A stretch of 64,000 nt of DNA from Bin80 sp965220935 (GTDB taxonomy: Bacteria > Bacteroidota > Rhodothermia > Rhodothermales > Bin80). Positions 36,391-45,041 of this stretch are shown one piece after another. The stretch spans positions 3,162,001 to 3,226,000 of the forward strand of contig OZ244857.1 of assembly GCA_965220935.1 (NCBI GenBank), written 5' to 3'. The translations under genes and the position numbers were made by a program. Every line of letters starts with the position of its first letter. Positions within the stretch are counted from its first letter, which is position 1. Under the pieces are notes generated by a model that did not search any database, had not been told where the DNA came from, and worked only from the letters and a program-made list of their open reading frames with translations.

Positions 36391-38532
36391 ATGAGAACAT
36401 TTAATTCTGGGATTGTTCAGTCTGATGAGGATGTTATACATCATTTTGTGGCTCGAAAGTATACCATAGACATTGTTGCTAAACTACTTCGTAGCAACGT
36501 AGATACCCCATCTTGTCAACATGGACTGATCGTAGGAACCAGTGGACAAGGCAAGTCATTTCTTTTAGCCCGTATTGAATCGGAATTACGTATCAATCAT
36601 GAGCTATCTTCCCATTTATTTCCCGTTCGTTTTTCTGAAGAGAACCATGAAATCTCTAATATTGGAGAGTTTTGGCTGGAGGCCATGTTCCATCTGGCCA
36701 GAGAGTGTGCTCGTTCTGAACCTGAGATTGCTAAAGAATTAGACAATTTTCATTTGTCCCTGTGTAAGAAATGGAATAGTGAGTTGCTAGAGACTCATGC
36801 TTTCAATGCGGTTATGGAAACCTATGACCAACTTGGCAAAAGGTTAGTCCTGATGGTTGAGAACTTAGAATCACTCTTGAACAATACGCCTGATATCTTC
36901 GGATGGCAACTTAGAAAAATTTTGCAAACAGTACCCGAAATTATTCTATTGTCAACCGCCAATTCCTATTTCAATAAGCTTCGAGATAGCAACGAACCAT
37001 TCTACGGGTTTTTTAAGGTTGTTGAACTAGATCCATTGGACACTGTGGACTGCCAGAATGTTTGGGTAACAGTGACCAAAGTTCGTCTCACAAAAAAGGA
37101 GATTCGTCCATTGGAGATTCTCAGTGATAGCAATCCAAGACTTTTAACCATGATGGCTCAAAGTGCCAATCATGAGAACACTTCAACCTTACTTAACATA
37201 TTGGTGCATCTGATGGACGAAAAGACTGATTATTTTCGTTCAAAAATAAATGCGTTACCCAAAACAGAAAGAAGGGTGTTCTTGGCAGTTGTGGATCTTT
37301 GGCAATCGTCAACCCCTAGTGAAATTTGTACTCGTGCACGAATGGATATTCGTACAGTTTCAACCATGCTCGGAAGACTTGTCAAACGGGGCCTCATAGT
37401 AATTCATGGCATCGGCAAGATGCATAAATATAGAGTCACCGAGCGACTCTTTCCTATCTATTATCGGTTGTCTCGCTTCAGCGATCAATCTACTGATGTA
37501 CTACAGATGGTACACTTTATGTCTGCATATTATTCGTCAGATGATGTTCCTTTCATCTCATTGCTTTTAGATGAAATCACAGAATTGGCCTATGAAGCTC
37601 TCAGGACTGATTTCATGATAATTGGGGATTCGAAAATGATAGATCCCCTTTCTTCTGTTAACCCTGAACAGATGACGGCAAATCAAAAACAATTCATCGT
37701 GAGTATTCTTGGAGATTTAGAATCCAGAGATTTTGAACAAGCCACTGTAAAACTAGAGCATGTCCAGCAAAATTGTCATTGGCAGAAATCTCGTGGTATA
37801 GAAATACAGCATGTTGGTGCATTGATCCTAGTCTTGAAAATCATTTGCCAATACGAACTCAACAACCTAAAGCATGCTGTTTCAATGATTAAAACACTTG
37901 TTGATTCATTTCAAGACATACAATCTGTTATCCTACAGAGGATTATTGCATGTTCATTACTATTCAGGGGTATGATTTTATATTCTCAACACAATTCTAA
38001 ATCTGCACTGCGATCAATTGATCAAGCGGTAACTTACTTACATGACATGAACGATGCCATTATAGAAAGGTGGTTGATTCAGGCATTAATCTTAAAGTCT
38101 GAACTTGAATTGAATGAAGATGCTTTACCTTCGGCTTACTCAACCTATGAAGATATGATGCAAAAATTACACTGTTTGGATGCAGAGGATAAGCCAGTAT
38201 TGATGTGGGAAGCATTGATTTTAGGAGTACGAATTCAGTTAGCAAGGGAAGAAACGGAACCCTTGATTGATGGGTTTCAAAAAGTATATTCATCGTTCAA
38301 CTCCGACAATCCAAGACATATCAAATCTATAGTTCATCTTACACTCACTCTGTTGCAATCTGGTGTGCAACCCCAATGCCTTCTTGAAATTATTAATCGC
38401 GATGAACCTCGCAGAGATAGCTTGATTCCTCTTGTCACTGTCTTAAAGAAAGAATCAAATGAACCGTTTCGAGCTCCTCAAGAAATTCTAAAAATTGCAT
38501 ATGACATCATGCATGATTCATCACTTTCATGA
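36391..38532 (+). CDS. large AAA/STAND-type ATPase with winged helix and helical repeats
   Basis: The 713-residue protein has Walker A in LIVGTSGQGKSFLLARI (~46-62), Walker B-like RLVLMVENLESLL and a sensor segment IILLSTANSYF. A MarR-like winged helix follows (TERRVFLAVVDLWQSSTPSEICTRARMDIRTVSTMLGRLVKRGLI, ~290-335). The C-terminal half is all-helical and TPR-like. This architecture (P-loop, winged helix, helical repeat) fits signal-transduction ATPases that include immune sensors. No nuclease or other effector domain is apparent. It is downstream of another ATPase in a region full of broken defence genes. Confidence 0.65.
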   Translation: MRTFNSGIVQSDEDVIHHFVARKYTIDIVAKLLRSNVDTPSCQHGLIVGTSGQGKSFLLARIESELRINHELSSHLFPVRFSEENHEISNIGEFWLEAMFHLARECARSEPEIAKELDNFHLSLCKKWNSELLETHAFNAVMETYDQLGKRLVLMVENLESLLNNTPDIFGWQLRKILQTVPEIILLSTANSYFNKLRDSNEPFYGFFKVVELDPLDTVDCQNVWVTVTKVRLTKKEIRPLEILSDSNPRLLTMMAQSANHENTSTLLNILVHLMDEKTDYFRSKINALPKTERRVFLAVVDLWQSSTPSEICTRARMDIRTVSTMLGRLVKRGLIVIHGIGKMHKYRVTERLFPIYYRLSRFSDQSTDVLQMVHFMSAYYSSDDVPFISLLLDEITELAYEALRTDFMIIGDSKMIDPLSSVNPEQMTANQKQFIVSILGDLESRDFEQATVKLEHVQQNCHWQKSRGIEIQHVGALILVLKIICQYELNNLKHAVSMIKTLVDSFQDIQSVILQRIIACSLLFRGMILYSQHNSKSALRSIDQAVTYLHDMNDAIIERWLIQALILKSELELNEDALPSAYSTYEDMMQKLHCLDAEDKPVLMWEALILGVRIQLAREETEPLIDGFQKVYSSFNSDNPRHIKSIVHLTLTLLQSGVQPQCLLEIINRDEPRRDSLIPLVTVLKKESNEPFRAPQEILKIAYDIMHDSSLS

Positions 38533-38622
38533 GTCTACATTCTTCCATAAATGAGCCTGCTGCGATTATTTTATTGGTATCTACCTTGTGTGAATGTTAT
38601 GAATTTCAAAAAAGGAATGTTA

Positions 38623-38718
38623 GATACGATTCAAAACCAAAGGAGCGTCTGTCTTTTCTGTGAAATCTTAACTTCCGAACTTTGAGATCCACATGAAACG
38701 GCTCCATTGAATCGTATC
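38623..38718. repeat. inverted repeat pair
   Basis: GATACGATTCAA (38623-38634) is matched by TTGAATCGTATC (38707-38718), and the inner sides also pair partially (AGGAGC with GCTCC). The 96-bp unit could be a hairpin or a miniature element remnant between the STAND ATPase and the following pseudogene. Confidence 0.45.
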
Positions 38719-38743
38719 AACTTGTTAACAACCCATACTATCG

Positions 38744-39183
38744 ATGAGTTTTGATCTTTTTGAGCAATCTATTTTTGAAGTGATTAACGAAAATGCACGC
38801 CGTCTTGAAGGTTACCTAAGTGCAGATGTTATTTCTTATCATGGCGGGCTTAATCCAATCTAATTTAGACTTTTTCGTGGTTTCATAAAAACATTGAGGA
38901 TAAGCCTGATTATAGCGCAATTGCTGTTTTTTTTTTGCGAATTGCTGTTGGTTCATCTGAAATGACGGTTTCGGTTTTGGATGCGTATTACAAACGCTGT
39001 GAGACACTGAATCCGAAGTTAGTGGGACACCTGTTTTGGGGGAAGTTCATCATCTCTGACGCGGCTCTTTTATTCCATTTAGCACCTGCAGATGTAGTTT
39101 TGCTGAGGAATATTGATTTGGCAAAATTAGCACTGTATGAACAGGCCAGAGATTCATCTATTGATTTACTAAAAAATGGATAG
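38744..39183 (+). pseudogene. degenerate gene, possibly ClpP/SppA-like serine protease
   Basis: The first frame reads MSFDLFEQSIFEVINENARRLEGYLSADVISYHGGLNP and then stops near 38862. A second frame continues WFHKNIEDKPDYSAIAVFFLRIAVGSSEMTVSVLDAYYKRCETLNP to a stop at 39183. ADV.SY.G followed by FLR..GGS.E resembles the start of ClpP-fold serine proteases of the SDH type (LxTPGGSxE), with the Gly-Gly lost. The remainder (LFHLAPADVVLLRNIDLAKLALYEQARDSSIDLLKNG) is not assigned. The assignment is tentative, but decay is clear from the frame change. Confidence 0.4.
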
Positions 39184-39217
39184 TTAGGTATAAGTTCAAA
39201 AATTGGAATATCATAGA

Positions 39218-39256
39218 GGGCTTGTTTCAAAGTTTGCCGAATATTGAAACAAGCCC
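39218..39256. repeat. perfect 13-bp hairpin
   Basis: GGGCTTGTTTCAA (39218-39230) and TTGAAACAAGCCC (39244-39256) form a perfect 13-bp stem with a 13-base loop. No U-tract follows directly. It sits between the protease-like remnant and the GHKL operon, where a transcription terminator or a mobile-element tip are both possible. Confidence 0.55.
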
Positions 39257-39464
39257 AGGGGTGTTTCTCTTGTATCACACTGTCAGTGGACTTCTTCGCT
39301 GTTCGTTGAGACATTTACCAAGACCACAATCAGCATTCCATATCGTTGAAAATAGTCCCGAAATCCGTAATTTTTAGCCTAGCGATAAATTCTCGTTGTA
39401 GGTCATGCGTACGGATCCCTGCATTTTTATAGTATTCGCCTGAACGATAACCAACGGTGGTATC

Positions 39465-41036
39465 ATGAACAGGGAAATAGTTGAGCGGCGAAAAGTGGAG
39501 CTTGATGGGACTCGACGTCTTATCCAAGACTCCAATATGGCCATACGTGACATCTACGACGCTTTGGTGGAGTTGATTACCAATGCCGATGATCGTTATC
39601 AAGTACTCGGAATCTCTGGTAAAATAGAAATTGAGTTGATCCGATCCAAAAAGGCGGGTGAATCTTCAGGGTTGCGTGTTCGTGATTTTGCCGACGGAAT
39701 GTCAACAGAAATTATGAGTCAAAAGATTGGCCGTACTGGCGGGCGGGTCAGTGGTCTGGAGCAAGGATTAGCCGTTCGGGGAACTAATTCACGTGGAGCA
39801 AAGGACATAGCCGCTCTTGGAAAGGTCTGCTTTGAATCCATCCCCGGCGATGACTATGTACATGTCTGTGAGGTTTCAGAGTACTTTGATTTTGATCTAT
39901 ACAAGCCCACTAGAATCACTAAGTCTCAACGAAGGCGATTAGGGATCCTTGAGGGTACTGGCACTCTGATCACCATCCAGCTGAAAGCGAGCCAAAGAAT
40001 CTCCAGTCCAGCTAATTTGAAAAAGAACCTTCGCCTTCTTGTGCCACTGCGAGACATTGTTAGTGATCCTCAACGCGTGATTACATTGAAGGATGGTCCG
40101 AAAAGAAAAACTGTGATTGAGCCTCCCGTGATCCTTGGTCGTGATCGGCTCAAAGTGACGTTTAACGTACCTGATTATGCGGGAGCCAAAGCAAAACTTA
40201 CGATTAGCCGAACAAGCGAACAACTGGAACGCGAAAGACCAAGATTCAGGCGTGGCGGCATTATAATCAAGTCACGTCACGCGATCCATGAATCTACATT
40301 ATTTGATAAAGATCTCGAGACCGATCCCCATGCGCTTCGTTTTTTTGGGCGCTTGGTGTGTCATCATATTGATGAACTCTGGAATCAATATGATCAGCGC
40401 TTAGAAGATCGCGGTGATGATGACCCAAGTAACCCAATGCCTGTGCTTGACCCCTCCCGCAGATCTGGCTTGACCCCACAACACCCATTTGTCAAGGCAC
40501 TTTATGCCGAGGCCTTGAAGCGGCTACGTCCATTGATCGAAGAAGAGAGAAGAAATGCAGACAAAGAACGTGCAACCATTGAAAGTCGATCTACCCGCAA
40601 ACGCCTTGATGCACTGGAGCGTGCTGCAACAAAGTTTTTGGAACGTGAGGGAACAGGTGATGATCTTGCCCGAGAAGGAAGTGGAAGTAACAGTCGACTG
40701 TTTCTTGAATCAGGCTATTCTCTCAGCCCCCAGTTTGCCAAAATTGTGATTGGCCAGTCTATCCCCTGCACATTGCGTGTGAGGCAAAAAGCCTTTCCTG
40801 AAATTGAGCATAGAAAAACTGTCCGCATTGAGTGTCTGACAGAGGAGGTGTCTACCGATAAGCGCTTTGTCTCAATTGAGTCTCATCCCACAAAATCAGA
40901 TGTTCTGCAAGCTTCATGGAAATTGACGGGCGTCCAGACCACAACGGCCTCAGGCATTAAGGTGTCTATTGGCCCCATTAAGAAGAATGTACAGTTGAGG
41001 TCCTTGAATCAAGAGCAGACGAATTCAAGGAATTGA
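39465..41036 (+). CDS. GHKL (histidine kinase-like/MORC-like) ATPase
   Basis: The 523-residue protein has a Bergerat-fold ATPase at its N-terminus: N-box DALVELITNADDRY (residues ~25-38), G1-type RVRDFADGMS (Asp-x-Gly) and G2-type RGTNSRGAKDIAALGK. No histidine kinase H-box or receiver domain is present. Its middle part is basic and helical (ALKRLRPLIEEERRNADKERATIESRSTRKRLDALE), followed by beta-rich sequence. It overlaps the next gene as TTGA, so the two products are probably made together and may form a complex. GHKL ATPases of this orphan type are found in defence neighbourhoods; no specific function can be claimed. Confidence 0.7.
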   Translation: MNREIVERRKVELDGTRRLIQDSNMAIRDIYDALVELITNADDRYQVLGISGKIEIELIRSKKAGESSGLRVRDFADGMSTEIMSQKIGRTGGRVSGLEQGLAVRGTNSRGAKDIAALGKVCFESIPGDDYVHVCEVSEYFDFDLYKPTRITKSQRRRLGILEGTGTLITIQLKASQRISSPANLKKNLRLLVPLRDIVSDPQRVITLKDGPKRKTVIEPPVILGRDRLKVTFNVPDYAGAKAKLTISRTSEQLERERPRFRRGGIIIKSRHAIHESTLFDKDLETDPHALRFFGRLVCHHIDELWNQYDQRLEDRGDDDPSNPMPVLDPSRRSGLTPQHPFVKALYAEALKRLRPLIEEERRNADKERATIESRSTRKRLDALERAATKFLEREGTGDDLAREGSGSNSRLFLESGYSLSPQFAKIVIGQSIPCTLRVRQKAFPEIEHRKTVRIECLTEEVSTDKRFVSIESHPTKSDVLQASWKLTGVQTTTASGIKVSIGPIKKNVQLRSLNQEQTNSRN

Positions 41037-41343
41037 CAGATTTCTGCTTTCAGCAAACAAGGTATCGTATTAAAATTGGTGGCTCAAGAAAACGCATTCG
41101 AATTTTGGCACCTCTTTCTATCGTCTCTGAGCCCACTATGTTGGACATATCAGTTGACAATAGGAGATTTAAAGTATCTGGTAGTAAAATGCTGATCCCG
41201 AATGAAAAGCACGGTGTAGCACACTGCGATATTCGTGTCCATGTGACTGGAACAGAAGACACTAATGGCGTAATTTTGGCGAAACTCAATGATAAGGAAA
41301 CTAGTGCTGAATTAGTCACCTTTCAACCACTAGGAGCTGGCAT

Positions 41344-42743
41344 TAAAATTAGGGAATTATATACGTGAGTATCCAAAGAATGGAACCATTCTATTTTGGC
41401 AAAGTTTAACAGACACAATAGGATAGATACGCAGTCTACCCTATTGCTTACCATAACATCAACGTAACCTTGATATCATGCCTGTTCAAAAGGCTTCTAA
41501 CCCTTCGGGTTCAAACTGTTCCTATCGTGGAATAGAGTATCGTCTATTACCCGGCACGCAGTGGAAAGCCCATCTCTTGTCAGGTCTTTGTGGAGCATGT
41601 AGGTTTGTATGGAATACGTTTCTTGACCAAATCAACAGGGACTATAAAGACGAACATAAGGATAATCCAGAATTGACCTGGCCGTCATTAAGTAGGAGAT
41701 ACACTTCTTTTCGCCCAACCATTTCTTGGTTGAATCAGTACTCGTCCAACATTGTACGAAACACCTTAAAGCATCAGGCAGAGGCGTGGCAGGCTTTCTT
41801 CAAGGGATTACGTGATCATCCTACGTTCCATAATCGGTTTCAACACAATTCATTTACGGCGACCAAAGGATTGTTTAAGATCCGAGGGAATGATGTCTAT
41901 ATTCAGAAGATTGGCTGGATGAAGTTTCGTAGGAAAGGCGGTAATCCTTATCCAGACGGTGAGCCGATTGAAGTCACCGTGAAGAAAGACGGACGGTACT
42001 GGAAGATGAGCGTAATTTACAAAGTCACTAATCTACCAGAGAAGGTGGACGATGGCAAAGAGATTGGCATTGACTTGAATACCTATAACATTTCTTATTC
42101 CTCAACGGATGGTGAACAGGGCATGTTACCGCTCCCTGAATTAACGGATAAGGAGATTAAGATTCGTCGGTGGCAAAGAAAGTTAGCCCGACAGCAGAAA
42201 GGATCTGGTCGATCCAAGCGAAAGATCAACAAGTGGAAGCGAAAACAGAAGAACTGCAGAACGAATGCGGCACATCAACATAGCCGTAGATTGTCCAATA
42301 AGGCGTATACGTTGAAACGTGAAGACTTGAAGATCAAGAACATGTCCAAGTCCGCTAAGGGCACGGTTGAGAACCCTGGAACCAATGTGAGGGCGAAGGC
42401 GGGGTTGAACCGCGTCATACAGAACGCTGGATGGGGGCGGTTCAATACTTATTGCGATTACAAGTTCGGCAACGTGATTCTTGTTGATCCGAAGTATACC
42501 AGTCAACGCTGTAACCAGTGTGGTCATACAGATAAAGTCAACCGTAAGACACAAAGTAGATTTGAGTGTATGGCGGATCACGCAGATATCAATGCATCTG
42601 CGAATGTATTACAGGCCTCCGGGATTGGGGCATCTGCACGTGGAGGAGCGTTTCCGTTAGGAACTCCTATGATCCGTGAAATGGATACGCAACAGGTAGC
42701 CGTCTAATAGATGGGTACTCACGTATATAATTCCCTAAAATTA
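41344..42743 (+). mobile_element. TnpB-carrying element, copy 3, with TIRs and 8-bp direct repeats
   Basis: The element spans 41352-42735 (1384 bp). The left TIR is at 41352-41374 and the right TIR at 42713-42735; they are reverse complements with one mismatch (TATCC for TACCC on the left). The flanks are TAAAATTA on both sides (41344-41351 and 42736-42743). Hairpins recur in the left end: 41378-41391 (GAATGGAACCATTC) and 41416-41427 pairing with 41435-41446. It lies inside the GHKL partner gene, and the repaired frame proves the boundaries. Confidence 0.92.
41478..42707 (+). CDS. tnpB: TnpB family protein, copy 3 with partial zinc-finger loss
   Basis: This is a 409-residue open frame closely related to copies 1 and 2. 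RuvC motifs are present: IGIDLNTYNISYSS, LKREDLKIKNMSKS and DHADINASANVL. A 12-nt in-frame deletion removes CGHT, so only CNQCGH and one further Cys (ECMAD) remain of the four-cysteine zinc finger. It also lacks four residues in the basic stretch (GRSKRKINKWK against GRYKRTKRKINKWK in copy 2). The frame is open, but the missing knuckle may reduce nuclease activity. It stops 28 bases before the element tip. Confidence 0.85.
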   Translation: MPVQKASNPSGSNCSYRGIEYRLLPGTQWKAHLLSGLCGACRFVWNTFLDQINRDYKDEHKDNPELTWPSLSRRYTSFRPTISWLNQYSSNIVRNTLKHQAEAWQAFFKGLRDHPTFHNRFQHNSFTATKGLFKIRGNDVYIQKIGWMKFRRKGGNPYPDGEPIEVTVKKDGRYWKMSVIYKVTNLPEKVDDGKEIGIDLNTYNISYSSTDGEQGMLPLPELTDKEIKIRRWQRKLARQQKGSGRSKRKINKWKRKQKNCRTNAAHQHSRRLSNKAYTLKREDLKIKNMSKSAKGTVENPGTNVRAKAGLNRVIQNAGWGRFNTYCDYKFGNVILVDPKYTSQRCNQCGHTDKVNRKTQSRFECMADHADINASANVLQASGIGASARGGAFPLGTPMIREMDTQQVAV

Positions 42744-43093
42744 AACTTGAAGACATCAAAATTTCACATCAGCGCTACCGATGGCGGCAAAATGTTCTGG
42801 AAATAGCTGCCCGCCATCCTGCTCTTAAGCAGTATCTGGGATCTGCACCACAATTTCAGGGGCAGGACGAAAAACATTTCAGAGTGATGTTGGCAGAAAT
42901 CACAGCAGATGCTGTTTGTGCGCGTATGATAAGTGAGCGTGTTCAAAATAATCCAGAGGAATATGACGGTAGCTGGGATCAGTATTATGCGGAATACAGC
43001 AAATTGATTTCACAATTTTTGCCTATAGCTCAAAAACTACAAGTACCGTCAAGTGGTTGATGATTCAATGCATCATCACTTAGAGATCGGTAT

Positions 43094-44239
43094 TCAGCTG
43101 GAGTTTTGACCATACTCCTCTTTCAGCCAAGTATGCATGGAAGGAATCGAGATACTGAGTCCCATTTCTCTTTCCTCCAGAATCCCTTTTTCTATAAAAT
43201 CTTGAACCAGTTTTTCTCCGCGGTCCCCATATTGCCGTGTCATAGAGGAGATAATCGTCTGGCGAGAACTCGGAGCCTCCAGAGGGCTATTTGGTATGCA
43301 GTTTACTAAGCACTGAATTTCATCTCCATGAAATTTCACTAGTCTCTGTTTGTAATACATTGTGCGCCCCTCGTGCCCCAATTCCAATGCGGCACTTAAC
43401 CCCTGTGGCGTCATTCTCCCTCCACTTCCCCGCAGCGTGTTGGCAGCATGATTGGCATAAGATTGTACATGTCTGGCCCACCCATGAGTTTCTAATGCAA
43501 TCGCGTCCACCCATTCTGTAGTATCTTCTTTGGCTCCACCTTCCATGATAAGCCAGTCCTTGATGACCGCCCGCTCCGCCGCCTGACTCAATGGTCCTAA
43601 TTCTACAAAACAATTTTCAGCAAATCTCGAAATCTCCAGCGATCCAAAGAATTCCAATGTTTGCCCTAATCCCGCAGCAATAAGAATGACTGGTTTTTTC
43701 AATCTACCGTTGTGGATTGCTTTGAGGACATGCGCTGCAGTAGATTCAAATTCCTTTGATGGTCTACTGGTGGTGCCTAATGTCTGAGCTTCATCCAGTT
43801 TAAGAAGTAGCGGCTTCTTTCCAGATTGAAGTATTTTCTTGAGTGTTTTTTTGGAATGAGCAACTCTTATCTCGGCATTAACAAATTTACTCAATGCAAT
43901 TGTTAAAGTTAGACTTATCGTTCTGAGAATATTTGACGAACCGACAGACTGTCGTAATATGTCAGGATCCCAAAAAGCATCTGCGTCAATTTCTGCAATT
44001 TTCCACCCTTGAGCATCAGCTATTTTTTCACACTCATAAAGTAAGGCGCTTTTCCCTGCACCTGGCGCACCTTGAATCAAAAAGATTGTGCCCCCTGTTT
44101 TCCCTTGACGAACTCGGTCAGTTAGATGTCTAAAGTCACTTAAGATCTTGTCTCTTCCATGAAAATACATCGCAGGCCCGCGGTCTATCGTAGCAGGATT
44201 TACATGATCGGGGAACCTTCTGTGTTTAGCCATTATCAA
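43094..44239 (-). CDS. AAA ATPase of the PDRGPA..YFHGR family, divergent member
   Basis: This 381-residue ATPase starts at MIMAKHRR or at the second Met (44233). It shows the family opening TIDRGPAMYFHGRDKILSDFRHL, Walker A FLIQGAPGAGKSALLYEC, Walker B LLLKLDEAQTLG, a sensor strand VILIAAGLGQTLEFF and ISRFAENCFVELG. A C-terminal winged-helix part ends SISIPSMHTWLKEEYG. It is homologous along its length to the three-gene array at 56.3-60.3 kb but more divergent. No effector domain is attached. Function unknown; P-loop ATPase with probable DNA- or protein-binding winged helix. It converges on the GHKL operon. Confidence 0.75.
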   Translation of the reverse strand: MIMAKHRRFPDHVNPATIDRGPAMYFHGRDKILSDFRHLTDRVRQGKTGGTIFLIQGAPGAGKSALLYECEKIADAQGWKIAEIDADAFWDPDILRQSVGSSNILRTISLTLTIALSKFVNAEIRVAHSKKTLKKILQSGKKPLLLKLDEAQTLGTTSRPSKEFESTAAHVLKAIHNGRLKKPVILIAAGLGQTLEFFGSLEISRFAENCFVELGPLSQAAERAVIKDWLIMEGGAKEDTTEWVDAIALETHGWARHVQSYANHAANTLRGSGGRMTPQGLSAALELGHEGRTMYYKQRLVKFHGDEIQCLVNCIPNSPLEAPSSRQTIISSMTRQYGDRGEKLVQDFIEKGILEEREMGLSISIPSMHTWLKEEYGQNSS

Positions 44240-44624
44240 TCATGTATATGGGTTAGTTAGACGAATCCACCTATAATCAGTTCCGCATAAATAGCCCAAT
44301 CAAGCAACTGTCACAGAATTCAGTTATGGCATCCTCATGACAAAATACTCCAGAAAAACTTCTTTATCCGCCAATCGGGTCATATGTAATCATCTGGAAT
44401 TTCACTGTTTCACAACCATTTTCTACATCAAATATGATAGATTGGTATGGATTGTAATGACTCTTTCCATTGTGCTGTAAATTTAATATTTTTGACTCTT
44501 GCTGAATTCCAGATTGACGTATAGTTACGCAATCACGTATTGAGTTGAAATCAGAAATCTATCGCATTGGACCCCATTAAATTACCCCAAATCCAAATAT
44601 ATCATTCATCTAAACTAGAAGGTT
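44240..44624. other. intergenic region without gene
   Basis: 385 bp of A/T-rich sequence between the divergent-family ATPase and the dnaE operon end. No ORF, repeat or strong hairpin was found. It should contain the ATPase promoter and the terminator of the dnaE operon. Confidence 0.4.
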
Positions 44625-45041
44625 TCAGTAATAACGTTTAAGGCGCTCGGATGCCGTCGCATCATACTGTTTTGGTATCCAATAAGTTTTTGCCTCAGGG
44701 CGCAATTTGCGGCGCAGTGGATCTTTTCTAAACAGTCGCATGACTAACCCTGTCGGAATAAATAAGAGCACGAAAATGAGCGTCAACAGAACGCGAGTCA
44801 TCACAAAACCAAGAATCAAGGCAAATGACATCCATGGCTTATAGAGCAAGCGTAGAACCTGCGGAGCGACAAGCCCAGAAATCACGAGCAACACGCCAAT
44901 ACCTGCAATAGTGATCACCCCCGAAATATCTCGCCAATAAAAGATACCCGACATAATGATCAATGCGATTCCAAGCATGAGACCAAAAGATCTCAACTGA
45001 TGTCTAGTAACACTAAGCGACCGGATTTCTTCACGTAGCAT
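44625..45041 (-). CDS. SxtJ-like small integral membrane protein
   Basis: The 138-residue protein has about three transmembrane segments (SFGLMLGIALIIMSGIFYW, VITIAGIGVLLVISGLVA, FALILGFVMTRVLLTLIFVLLFIPTGLVMRLF). It ends with a cytoplasmic tail RKDPLRRKLRPEAKTYWIPK. The PWM...LG....R..L.LIF.L...P.GL.MRL..KDPL.RK pattern resembles the SxtJ family of unknown function. It overlaps the amidotransferase gene by 11 bases and is the last gene of the dnaE operon. Confidence 0.6.
   Translation of the reverse strand: MLREEIRSLSVTRHQLRSFGLMLGIALIIMSGIFYWRDISGVITIAGIGVLLVISGLVAPQVLRLLYKPWMSFALILGFVMTRVLLTLIFVLLFIPTGLVMRLFRKDPLRRKLRPEAKTYWIPKQYDATASERLKRYY

Larger units (their letters stand above)
41033..43060 (+). 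pseudogene. partner of GHKL ATPase, interrupted by TnpB element copy 3
   Basis: The gene starts at a TTG overlapping the GHKL stop (MTDFCFQQTRYRIKIGG). It reads through a beta-rich N-terminal part to KIKIR at the left TIR. After the element, the same frame continues KLEDIKISHQRYRWRQNVLEIAARHPALKQYL to a TGA ending at 43060. Removing element 3 plus one TAAAATTA gives one 211-residue frame. The helical C-terminal half contains no known motif. The uninterrupted protein is unfamiliar; function unknown. As it stands it is inactivated by insertion. Confidence 0.85.
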
